From Streptomyces cinnamoneus (GTDB lineage Bacteria > Actinomycetota > Actinomycetes > Streptomycetales > Streptomycetaceae): a stretch of 64,000 nucleotides of DNA. Each line of letters starts with the position of its first letter. Position 1 is the stretch's first letter. The notes beneath the pieces are model-generated. The model was not told where the DNA came from and ran no database searches. It saw only the letters and a list, made by a program, of their open reading frames with translations. The translations under genes were made by a program, and so were the position numbers. Below, piece after piece: positions 44,206 through 51,617 of this stretch. Location: the NCBI RefSeq assembly GCF_002939475.1, contig NZ_PKFQ01000001.1:3407001-3471000 (forward strand). The letters are read 5' to 3'.

Positions 44206-45030
44206 TTACCCAGGGACACCCGCCCACCCGTCCATGGGGGTGATGAAGACGAACCGCAGGTCCTGGCGCTGTATGGGCAGCAGGACGTGGCTGGTCACCC
44301 GGGTCTCCACGTTCCCGTGGTACGGCAGGCGCAGCCGGAACACGTGCCCGTCGCGGTGCTCGACCACGTCGTGTTCCTCGGCCCATATGCGGCGGCAGTC
44401 CGCGTCCGCTTCGAGGATCTCCTGGAGCAGGGCGCGCAGTTCGTCGTTGGCCGGGTCGCTGTTGGTGGCGACGCGGAGCATGGCCAGGTAGACGCGGGCG
44501 CAGCTGTCCTCCCAGTCGAGCATCTGCTCGCGGGCCTCGGGGTGCAGCAGGGCCCAGCGCATGAGGTTGGGCTTCGGGCGCAGGACCCAGGGGAACCACT
44601 CGCCCATCAGCGGGTTGGCCGCGATGACGTTCCAGGCCGTGTCCGAGAGGTAGGCGGGGTAGGTGACCTGCTGTTCGAGCAGGGCCTTGACGCCCTGCGG
44701 CAAGTCGCGCTGCTCGCGGCCCGGTTCCGGGGGTCTTCGGCCGCAGACGGCCAGGAAGAGGGTGAGCGTCTCGGCGTCGCTCAGCCGCAGGGCGCCCGCG
44801 ACCCTCAGCAGAAAGCTTTCTGAGAAGTCCTGGCGCCGGCCCGCCTCCAGGGCCCGGTACCAGCCTTCGCTGACGCCCGTCATCCGGGCGACATGCGCCT
44901 GGGAGAGACGCCTGCCGGGCCGGGGGAAGACCCCCCGCAGCTCGGGGAGGTTCTTGGCGTCGACACGCGCCCGCCAGGCGCGGAGCAGGCGGCTGATGGA
45001 TTCGCCGTCGAGGCGGTCCACGCGGTCCAC
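44206..45030 (-). CDS. XRE regulator with MmyB-like ligand-binding domain
   Basis: A 274-residue protein. HTH at ~15-80 (LLRAWRARVDAKNLPELRGV, RRLSQAHVARMTGVSEGWYR), then the MLTR/MmyB-like PAS-type domain: YPAYLSDTAWNVIAANPLMG, EWFPWVLRPKPNLMRWALL and a C-terminal HVFRLRLPYHGNVETRVTSH. Members are thought to bind fatty acids. GTG 45030 follows GGAGG; upstream frame is not conserved. A perfect palindrome lies at 45044-45062, directly in front. It heads a leftward operon with the WXG-like genes, so it probably controls them and itself. Confidence 0.82.
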   Translation of the reverse strand: MDRVDRLDGESISRLLRAWRARVDAKNLPELRGVFPRPGRRLSQAHVARMTGVSEGWYRALEAGRRQDFSESFLLRVAGALRLSDAETLTLFLAVCGRRPPEPGREQRDLPQGVKALLEQQVTYPAYLSDTAWNVIAANPLMGEWFPWVLRPKPNLMRWALLHPEAREQMLDWEDSCARVYLAMLRVATNSDPANDELRALLQEILEADADCRRIWAEEHDVVEHRDGHVFRLRLPYHGNVETRVTSHVLLPIQRQDLRFVFITPMDGWAGVPG

Positions 45031-45043
45031 GCGGCCTCCAATT

Positions 45044-45062
45044 CCGACACTGCAAGTGTCGG
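45044..45062. promoter_or_regulatory. Perfect palindrome in front of the XRE/MmyB gene
   Basis: CCGACACT-GCA-AGTGTCGG, 8-bp arms, 14 bases before the start at 45030. TAAGAT on the minus strand just upstream could be the -10, so a bound regulator would block clearance; autorepression is likely. Confidence 0.55.
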
Positions 45063-45146
45063 TCAATCTTAAGTAAATTGCGCAGCACGGGCCATTCCAC
45101 ACCCTGACCCGGGTGGAGGGCCCGTAGGCCGCTCTCATCACGGCCA

Positions 45147-45210
45147 GAGGGCCCGGACAGCCGCTCTCTCCTCGCTGGAGGGGGGTGAGGAGGGAGTCGT
45201 CCGGGCCCTC
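45147..45210 (-). terminator. Large terminator of the first bkd operon
   Basis: GAGGGCCCGGAC (45147-45158) and GTCCGGGCCCTC (45199-45210) are perfect arms, and the inner sequence (CTCTCTCCTC / GAGGAGGGAG) extends the stem with one mismatch. It lies 80 bases after the bkdC1 stop and insulates the XRE/MmyB promoter. Confidence 0.75.
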
Positions 45211-45289
45211 TGTCCTGCCGGTGTCCCACCGGTGCCCCACCGGCCCGGGGTGCGAGGCCCCCGGGCCGTCGGCGACCGGACCCGGGCGA

Positions 45290-46750
45290 TCAGCCCCAGG
45301 TGATCAGCCGCTGGGGGTTCTCCAGCACGGCGGCGATGTCGGCCAGGACCCTGGAGCCCAGCTCGCCGTCGACGAGGCGGTGGTCGAAGGACAGCGCCAG
45401 GGTGGTGACGTGGCGCGGCTTGACCTTGCCCTTGTGGACCCACGGCTGGAGCTTGACCGCGCCGAAGGCGAGGATCGCGGACTCACCGGGGTTGAGGATG
45501 GGCGTACCGGTGTCGACGCCGAAGACGCCGACGTTGGTGATCGTGACCGTGCCGCCGGACATGTCGGCGGGGCTGGTCTTCCCCTCGCGCGCGGTCGCGA
45601 CCAGGTCGCCCAGCGCCCGCGACAGCTCGGGGAGCGTCTTGGCCTGGGCCTCCTTGATGTTCGGCACGATCAGTCCGCGCGGGGTGGCGGCGGCGATGCC
45701 CAGGTTCACGTAGTCCTTGCGGACGATCTCCTGGTTCTCCTCGTCCCAGGAGGCGTTGACGTCCGGGTTCCGCCTGATCGCCACGAGCAGGGCCTTGGCG
45801 ACCAGCAGCAGCGGGTTGACGCGCAGACCCGCCATGTCGGGGTCGTCCTTGAGCTTCTGCACGAGCTTCATCGTGCGCGTCACGTCGACGGTGACGAACT
45901 CCGTGACGTGCGGCGCGGTGAAGGCGCTGGCCACCATGGCCTGGGCGGTGGCCTTGCGGACGCCCTTGATGGGGATGCGGGTCTCGCGGGCGGCGGCCGG
46001 GGCGGCCGGCACGGCCACGGGCTGCTCCTGCGGCGCGGGCTGCGCCACCGGCGCGGGCGCGGCGGCCGCGTGCACGTCCTCACGGGTGATCACGCCACCG
46101 TCTCCGGTGGGGGTGATCACCGCCAGGTCCACGCCGAGGTCCCTGGCGAGCTTGCGCACGGGCGGCTTGGCCAGCGGCCGGGCGGCGCCGGCCGGGGCCG
46201 CCGCGGGCGGCGGGACCGCGGGGGCGGCCGGCGCCGGGACCTGCGCCACGTGCCCGTTCAGCTCGGCCTGCACGGCGGCCGCCACCGACGACCGGTCGGC
46301 GTCCGGGCGGGCCTTGCGCGGCCGGCGCTTCGTCGAGGACGGCGCGGCGCCGTAGCCGACGAGCACGGCCTGGCGGCCCTGCTGCTCCGGCTCGGCCTCC
46401 GCCGCGAGGGCGGACGCGGCGCTCTTCTCCGCGTGGGCCGCGGTCGAGGCCGGGGCCTCCTCCGCGGGCCCCGCGCCGGGCTGGGTGTCCACCGAGATGA
46501 TCACCTGGCCGACGTCCACGGTCGTGCCCTCGGGGAAGCGCAGCTCGTGCACAACGCCGTCGAAGGGGATCGGCAGCTCGACGGCCGCCTTGGCGGTCTC
46601 GACCTCGCAGACCACCTGCCCGTCGGAGACGGTGTCGCCGACGTTCACGTACCACTTGAGGATCTCGGCCTCGGTGAGCCCCTCGCCCACGTCGGGCATC
46701 TTGAACTCGCGGAACCGCTGGCCGGGGTTGGCGGTGCTTGTCATCGTCAC
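45290..46750 (-). CDS. bkdC1: Branched-chain alpha-keto acid dehydrogenase E2 (dihydrolipoyl acyltransferase)
   Basis: A 486-residue E2. Lipoyl domain at ~14-90 with the lipoylated Lys in VCEVETAKAAVEL, an Ala/Pro-rich linker, a peripheral-subunit-binding domain (PPVRKLARDLGVDL, VITREDVHAAA) at ~195-235 and the catalytic acyltransferase core with LSFDHRLVDGELG near the C-terminus. It transfers branched acyl groups to CoA, making isobutyryl-, isovaleryl- and 2-methylbutyryl-CoA for branched fatty acids and starter units. GTG 46750 and ATG 46744 are both possible starts. Last gene of an A-B-C operon. Confidence 0.93.
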   Translation of the reverse strand: MTMTSTANPGQRFREFKMPDVGEGLTEAEILKWYVNVGDTVSDGQVVCEVETAKAAVELPIPFDGVVHELRFPEGTTVDVGQVIISVDTQPGAGPAEEAPASTAAHAEKSAASALAAEAEPEQQGRQAVLVGYGAAPSSTKRRPRKARPDADRSSVAAAVQAELNGHVAQVPAPAAPAVPPPAAAPAGAARPLAKPPVRKLARDLGVDLAVITPTGDGGVITREDVHAAAAPAPVAQPAPQEQPVAVPAAPAAARETRIPIKGVRKATAQAMVASAFTAPHVTEFVTVDVTRTMKLVQKLKDDPDMAGLRVNPLLLVAKALLVAIRRNPDVNASWDEENQEIVRKDYVNLGIAAATPRGLIVPNIKEAQAKTLPELSRALGDLVATAREGKTSPADMSGGTVTITNVGVFGVDTGTPILNPGESAILAFGAVKLQPWVHKGKVKPRHVTTLALSFDHRLVDGELGSRVLADIAAVLENPQRLITWG

Positions 46751-46766
46751 GACTCTCCCTTGAGCC

Positions 46767-47747
46767 CTAGTACGCCAGCGCGCGGTCGACGGAGTCGAGC
46801 ACCCGGTCCAGGCCGGGCAGGTACTCGTCCTCCAGCCGGGACGGCGGGTAGGGCGCGTGGTAGCCGCCGACCCGCAGGACGGGGGCCTCCAGGTGGTAGA
46901 AGCAGCGCTCGGTGATCCGGGCGGCGATCTCGGCGCCGGAGCCGAAGAAGACGGGTGCCTCGTGGACGACGACCAGGCGGCCGGTCTTCTCGACGGACCG
47001 CTGGATCGCGTCGAAGTCGATGGGCGAGATCGAGCGGAGGTCCAGGACCTCCAGCGACTTGCCCTCCTCCTCGGCGGCCGCGGCGGCCTCCAGGCAGGTC
47101 TTGACCATCGGGCCGTAGGCGACCAGCGTCAGGTCGGTGCCCTCGCGGACGGTGCGGGCGGTGTGCAGCGGCCCGGGGATCGCGGCGGTGTCGACCTCGG
47201 CGCGGTCGTGGTAGCGCCGCTTGGGCTCGAAGTAGATCACCGGGTCGTCGCTCTGGATGGCCTGCTGGAGCATCCAGTAGGCGTCCGAGGCGTTCGCCGG
47301 GGAGACCACCTTCAGGCCCGCCACGTGCGCGAACAGGGCCTCGGGCGACTCGCTGTGGTGCTCGACCGCACCGATCGCACCGCCGTAGGGGATGCGGATG
47401 ACGACCGGCAGCTTGATCTTGCCGAGCGCGCGGGCGTGCATCTTGGCCAGCTGGGTGACGATCTGGTCGTACGCCGGGAAGACAAAACCGTCGAACTGGA
47501 TCTCCACGACCGGGCGGTAGCCGCGCAGGGCCATGCCGATGGCGGTGCCGACGATGCCGGACTCGGCCAGCGGGGTGTCGATGACCCGCTCCTCGCCGAA
47601 GTCCTTCTGGAGGCCGTCGGTGACGCGGAAGACGCCGCCGAGCTTGCCGACGTCCTCACCCATGACCAGGACCTTGGGGTCGGTCTCCAGGGCGGTGCGC
47701 AGGGAGGCGTTGATCGCCTTGGCGATCGTGAGCTTCTCGATGCTCAT
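46767..47747 (-). CDS. bkdB1: Branched-chain alpha-keto acid dehydrogenase E1 beta subunit
   Basis: A 326-residue transketolase-fold subunit: LTIAKAINASLRTALETDPK, VLVMGEDVGKLGGVFRVTDG, VEHHSESPEALFAHVAGLKV and a C-terminal LRVGGYHAPYPPSRLEDEYL. It pairs with E1 alpha to decarboxylate branched keto acids using thiamine diphosphate. ATG 47747 comes one base after the bkdA1 stop, with GAGGAG inside the end of bkdA1. A second paralogue lies at 62830. Confidence 0.94.
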   Translation of the reverse strand: MSIEKLTIAKAINASLRTALETDPKVLVMGEDVGKLGGVFRVTDGLQKDFGEERVIDTPLAESGIVGTAIGMALRGYRPVVEIQFDGFVFPAYDQIVTQLAKMHARALGKIKLPVVIRIPYGGAIGAVEHHSESPEALFAHVAGLKVVSPANASDAYWMLQQAIQSDDPVIYFEPKRRYHDRAEVDTAAIPGPLHTARTVREGTDLTLVAYGPMVKTCLEAAAAAEEEGKSLEVLDLRSISPIDFDAIQRSVEKTGRLVVVHEAPVFFGSGAEIAARITERCFYHLEAPVLRVGGYHAPYPPSRLEDEYLPGLDRVLDSVDRALAY

Positions 47748-47748
47748 G

Positions 47749-48894
47749 TCAGTTGTTCTCCTCGTCCGCGAACGACGCCTGATAGGCCAGGAACTGGGCG
47801 CGCTCCTCGTCGACCAGCGCGTGGCCGTCGGCGTAGGCGTGCTCGAACATCGCCAGGTCCTCGGGGTCCGGCATGCTGCGCACGGTGTCCCGCACCCGCT
47901 TGGCCAGGGCGTCGCTCTCCGCCTCCAGGGACGCGAAGAACGCCTCGTCCGCGAGGCCCTCCTTCTCCAGCAGGGCGCGCAGGCGCAGGATCGGGTCCTT
48001 GGCCTCCCACAGCTCCCGCTCCTCGTCGCCGCGGTAGCGCGTCGGGTCGTCGGAGGTGGTGTGGGCGCCCATGCGGTACGTGAACGCCTCGACCAGCGTG
48101 GGGCCCTCGCCGGTGCGGGCGCGGTCCAGCGAGGCCTTGGTCACGGCCAGCACGGCCAGGACGTCGTTGCCGTCGACCCGCACGCCGGGGAAGCCGTAGC
48201 CCTGGGCGCGCTGGTAGAGCGGGACGCGGGTCTGGCGCTCGGTGGGCTCGGAGATCGCCCACTGGTTGTTCTGGCAGAAGAACACGACCGGGGCGTTGTA
48301 GACGGCCGCGAAGGTGAAGGCCTCCGCCACGTCGCCCTGGCTGGAGGCGCCGTCGCCGAAGTAGGCGATGACGGCGGAGTCCGCGCCGTCCTTGGCCACG
48401 CCCATCGCGTAGCCGGTGGCGTGCAGCGCCTGCGAGCCGATGACGATCGTGTAGAGGTGGAAGTTGTTCTCGTTGGGGTCCCAGCCACCGTTGTTCACGC
48501 CGCGGAACATCCCCAGCAGGTTCGTGGGGTCGACCCCGCGACACCAGGCGACGCCGTGCTCGCGGTAGGTCGGGAAGACGTAGTCGTCGTCGCGGGTGGC
48601 CCGGCCCGAGCCGATCTGGGCGGCCTCCTGGCCCAGCAGGGAGGCCCACAGACCCAGTTCGCCCTGGCGCTGGAGCGTCGTCGCCTCGCCGTCGAAGCGG
48701 CGGGTCAGGACCATGTCCCGGTACAGGCCCCGCAGTTCCTCGGGCGACAGGTCGATGGAGTAGTCCGGGTGCTCGACCCGTTCGCCTTCCGGCGTCAGCA
48801 GCTGGACGAGTTCGGGCTCGCCGGCGGCCTTCTTGGCGCCGGCGCGCTTGCTGCTGCGTCGCGGCTTGCGCGCGGCAGTGCTGTCCACGGTCAC
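47749..48894 (-). CDS. bkdA1: Branched-chain alpha-keto acid dehydrogenase E1 alpha subunit
   Basis: A 381-residue thiamine-diphosphate enzyme. The ThDP motif is visible as IAYFGDGASSQGDVAEAFTF...VFFCQNNQWAIS (GDG...NN), and the active-site loop YRMGAHTTSDDPTRYR holds the conserved His and the phosphorylation-loop-like Ser region. GTG 48894 is chosen for its strong GGAGGAG; upstream frame is unlike the family. First gene of the operon; its promoter lies in the 342-base spacer to the divergent response regulator, which holds a 31-bp near-palindrome. Confidence 0.94.
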   Translation of the reverse strand: MTVDSTAARKPRRSSKRAGAKKAAGEPELVQLLTPEGERVEHPDYSIDLSPEELRGLYRDMVLTRRFDGEATTLQRQGELGLWASLLGQEAAQIGSGRATRDDDYVFPTYREHGVAWCRGVDPTNLLGMFRGVNNGGWDPNENNFHLYTIVIGSQALHATGYAMGVAKDGADSAVIAYFGDGASSQGDVAEAFTFAAVYNAPVVFFCQNNQWAISEPTERQTRVPLYQRAQGYGFPGVRVDGNDVLAVLAVTKASLDRARTGEGPTLVEAFTYRMGAHTTSDDPTRYRGDEERELWEAKDPILRLRALLEKEGLADEAFFASLEAESDALAKRVRDTVRSMPDPEDLAMFEHAYADGHALVDEERAQFLAYQASFADEENN

Positions 48895-49104
48895 GTGTGC
48901 TCCTCCGTCTGTCCGGCCCCCGGGGTCGCCGGCGGCCAGAGGGGGTCCCTCCGCCGTGAGGCGAAGAGAGGCTCGCCCGATCCCCGACGGCACACGGGGT
49001 GGGTGTGCCGAGGCCGGAACCGGGCGTGACAGGTGCCCCGGCGAATGGCCTGCAATAAGCACGTTACCCAGTACCTGGCATTCCTGCGAAACCCCGCCTG
49101 ACCT

Positions 49105-49135
49105 GCGATTTTGCTTGGATTTCCAAGTAAATCGC
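49105..49135. promoter_or_regulatory. 31-bp near-palindrome between bkdA1 and the divergent response regulator
   Basis: Arms GCGATTT-TG-CTTGGA (49105-49119) and TCCAAG-T-AAATCGC (49122-49135) mirror each other about TT at 49120-49121, apart from one base change and one missing base. It is AT-rich in a GC-rich spacer (48895-49236, no gene seen). Its length and symmetry point to a dedicated operator, perhaps for a leucine- or keto-acid-responsive regulator. Confidence 0.6.
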
Positions 49136-49236
49136 GAAAGCCGGGCCAATGCGGGAGCCAATCCACTGGTCAGGGCCTTGTGGCCCGCCGGAACGGGGGC
49201 ACGTTATCTCGGAGGACAAGAGCAGGGGAAGAGTCG

Positions 49237-49935
49237 ATGTGTGAGACTGGCGTCGTGCGCGTACAAGGAAAAATCACGGTATTTCTGCTTGACGACCACG
49301 AGGTGGTGCGCCGCGGCGTCCACGAGTTGCTCTCCGGCGAGGAGGACATCGAGGTCGTGGGAGAGGCCGGAACCACCGCCGACGCGTTGGTGCGCATTCC
49401 CGCCACACGGCCGGATGTCGCCGTACTGGACGTTCGCCTTCCGGATGGCAGCGGGGTCGAAGTATGCCGTGAGATCCGTTCGCAGGACGAAAACATCAAA
49501 TGCCTGATGCTCACCTCGTACGCCGATGACGAAGCCCTCTTCGACGCCATCATGGCGGGCGCCTCGGGCTATGTCCTGAAGGCCATTCGCGGCAACGAGC
49601 TGCTCTCCGCCGTGCGGGACGTCGCGGCCGGGAAATCGCTGCTCGACCCGGTGGCGACCGCGCGGGTGCTGGAGCGGCTGCGCGACGGAAAAGGTGCCCG
49701 GGGCGACGACCGGATGGCGTCGCTGACCGAGCAGGAACGCCGCATCCTCGACCTGATCGGCGAGGGCCTGACCAACCGCGCCATCGGCGAGCGGCTGCAC
49801 CTCGCCGAGAAGACCATCAAGAACTACGTCTCCAGCCTGCTCTCCAAACTCGGCATGGAGCGGCGCTCGCAGGCCGCCGCCTATGTGGCCCGCCGGCAGG
49901 CCGAGAAGCGCCAGGGGGCCGGGGAGCGGCACTGA
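49237..49935 (+). CDS. NarL/DevR-type response regulator, no kinase adjacent
   Basis: A 232-residue protein. Receiver (~10-130): acidic pair in FLLDDHEVVRRGVHE, phospho-Asp in VAVLDVRLPDGSG, Thr in MLTSYADDE, Lys in GYVLKAIRG. LuxR-type HTH (~160-225): LTEQERRILDLIGEGLTNRA, IGERLHLAEKTIKNYVSSL. It resembles DevR/DosR-type hypoxia regulators. An orphan regulator of this type next to bkd is known in Streptomyces coelicolor (SCO3818) and has been linked to the OsdK kinase; equating the two rests on gene order. ATG 49237 follows AGGGGAAGAG. Confidence 0.88.
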   Translation: MCETGVVRVQGKITVFLLDDHEVVRRGVHELLSGEEDIEVVGEAGTTADALVRIPATRPDVAVLDVRLPDGSGVEVCREIRSQDENIKCLMLTSYADDEALFDAIMAGASGYVLKAIRGNELLSAVRDVAAGKSLLDPVATARVLERLRDGKGARGDDRMASLTEQERRILDLIGEGLTNRAIGERLHLAEKTIKNYVSSLLSKLGMERRSQAAAYVARRQAEKRQGAGERH

Positions 49936-50024
49936 AAGCCGGGCACCGCCAGGGGCGAACGTCCCCTCTCATCGGGGGCGGGTGCCCCTAGGTGTTCACG
50001 CGACGGCAGTGCATTGTGGTGCGC

Positions 50025-50489
50025 ATGCAACCCGCGGTGTCCCCACCCTCCGCGTCGCCCGCCGCGGCGCGCGACGAACGCCGAGCGCTCGAGCTCCTCT
50101 CCGGCACGCCCTACGGCCGGATATCCGTGAGCATGCGCGCGCTCCCCTTCGTCACCGTCGCCCGGCACGTCGTGGCCGACGGGAAGGTGCTGCTGCGGCT
50201 GCACGGCGGCTTCGGCTACGCCCGGGCCTGCGACGGCAGCGTGGTGGCGTACGGCGCGGACAACCTCGCGGAGCGCGAGGAGGGCGACGAGTCCGTGTGG
50301 ACCGTGCAGTTCGTCGGCACGGCGCGCGTCTTCCGCCCGGACGCCGCACAGCTGGAACTCTTCGGACGCGCCCCGCGCTCGGCGGACGCCGCGCCCTTCG
50401 TTCCCGAATACCTGTGCATAGAACCTCAGTTCATCACTCTGCACCACCTCGAAGGCGTACCCGCACGACGGGCCGCACACGCTGCGTGA
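50025..50489 (+). CDS. Pyridoxamine 5'-phosphate oxidase-fold protein
   Basis: A 154-residue split-barrel flavin/F420-type protein: ERRALELLSGTPYGRISVSM, RALPFVTVARHVVADGKVLL, VVAYGADNLAEREEGDESVW, TVQFVGTARVFRPDA. The short PNPOx-like class binds FMN, F420 or haem. ATG 50025 is the choice; GTG 49992 would add 11 residues. It follows the response regulator on the same strand by ~90 bases and may be part of its regulon. Confidence 0.82.
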   Translation: MQPAVSPPSASPAAARDERRALELLSGTPYGRISVSMRALPFVTVARHVVADGKVLLRLHGGFGYARACDGSVVAYGADNLAEREEGDESVWTVQFVGTARVFRPDAAQLELFGRAPRSADAAPFVPEYLCIEPQFITLHHLEGVPARRAAHAA

Positions 50490-50504
50490 TCTAACATTTG
50501 GGGC

Positions 50505-51545
50505 GTGCCGCGCTCACTTGTCACCCACGCCCCACCGGACAGCGGCACCCTGCGCACGCTCCTCGGCCGCTATGACCGCGCCGGCGAGCCCGTGGCCTGC
50601 GAAACGCTGACCGAGGGGCTCCTCAACCGCGGCTACCGCCTCTCCACCACCCGTGGCCGCTTCTTCCTCAAGCACCACCTCGACGGCGACCGCGACGCCA
50701 TCGCCCGCCAGCACGAGGTCACCCGCCGGCTGGGCGCCCTGGGCCTGCCCGTCGCCCCGCCCGTCGCGGACGCGGACGGCAACACCGTCACCGTCCTGGG
50801 CGGCCGCTGCTACGCGCTCCACCCGTGGATCGACGGCCGGCACCGGGACGGCGGCGAGCTGACCGCGGCCCAGTCCCGTCGCCTCGGCGCGCTACTGGGC
50901 CATGTGCACACCTGCCTGGAACAGGTCATGGAGGGCCCCGAGGGGGCTGTGCCGGGCCCCGGACAGGCCCCGGACGCGGCCGCCGACCCCGAGGACACCT
51001 TCGCCCTGATCGAGGAGCTGCTGAGCCTCGTGCGCGACCGGCCCCGGGACTCCTTCGACGAGCTGGCCGAGCACCGCCTCGTCGAGCGCCGCGCGCTGCT
51101 GGAGCGGCACGCCCACCGCCGCCCGCCCGCCGCCGCCATCCCGGCGCGGGGCTGGGTGCACGGCGACTTCCACCCGCTCAACCTGCTCTACCGGGGCGCC
51201 GAGCCCGCCGCGATCGTCGACTGGGACCGGCTGGGCGTGCAGCCCCGCGCGGAGGAGGCCGTACGAGCCGCGGTGATCTTCTTCCTGCGCCCCGACGGCA
51301 CCCTGGACCTGGCGAAGATACGGCCGTACGCCCGCGCCTACCGCCGGGCGACCGGCGCGGACGCGGCGGAGCTCGCGGCGGCCTGCCACCGGGTGTGGTG
51401 GGAGCGGCTCAACGACTTCTGGATGCTGCGCTGGCGCTACCAGCTGGGCGACCACCGCGCCGACCCCGGCTTCCCGGCGTCGGCGGCGCTGTCGGTGTGG
51501 TGGACGGGCGCCTACGAGGCCGTGCGCGACGCCTTCACCGGCTGA
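50505..51545 (+). CDS. APH-fold phosphotransferase
   Basis: A 346-residue aminoglycoside/homoserine-kinase-like phosphotransferase: FFLKHHLDGDRDAIARQHEV (ATP Lys), the catalytic loop VHGDFHPLNLLYRG (~225) and the metal site AAIVDWDRLGVQPRAEE (~243). It resembles homoserine kinase type II-like proteins and probably phosphorylates a small alcohol; antibiotic resistance is not indicated. TAACAT is 7 bases ahead of GTG 50505 without a ribosome site, so a leaderless mRNA is likely. A strong terminator follows. Confidence 0.88.
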   Translation: MPRSLVTHAPPDSGTLRTLLGRYDRAGEPVACETLTEGLLNRGYRLSTTRGRFFLKHHLDGDRDAIARQHEVTRRLGALGLPVAPPVADADGNTVTVLGGRCYALHPWIDGRHRDGGELTAAQSRRLGALLGHVHTCLEQVMEGPEGAVPGPGQAPDAAADPEDTFALIEELLSLVRDRPRDSFDELAEHRLVERRALLERHAHRRPPAAAIPARGWVHGDFHPLNLLYRGAEPAAIVDWDRLGVQPRAEEAVRAAVIFFLRPDGTLDLAKIRPYARAYRRATGADAAELAAACHRVWWERLNDFWMLRWRYQLGDHRADPGFPASAALSVWWTGAYEAVRDAFTG

Positions 51546-51577
51546 GGTGCGGCGGCTGCCCCGCGCCGGAGAACGCC

Positions 51578-51602
51578 GAAGGCCCGCACGGGGCGGGCCT
51601 TC
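51578..51602. terminator. Bidirectional terminator after the APH-fold gene
   Basis: GAAGGCCCGC (51578-51587) and GCGGGCCTTC (51593-51602), perfect 10-bp arms with a 5-base loop, between convergent genes. Confidence 0.85.
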
Positions 51603-51617
51603 GTCCGTCGTCGGTGG

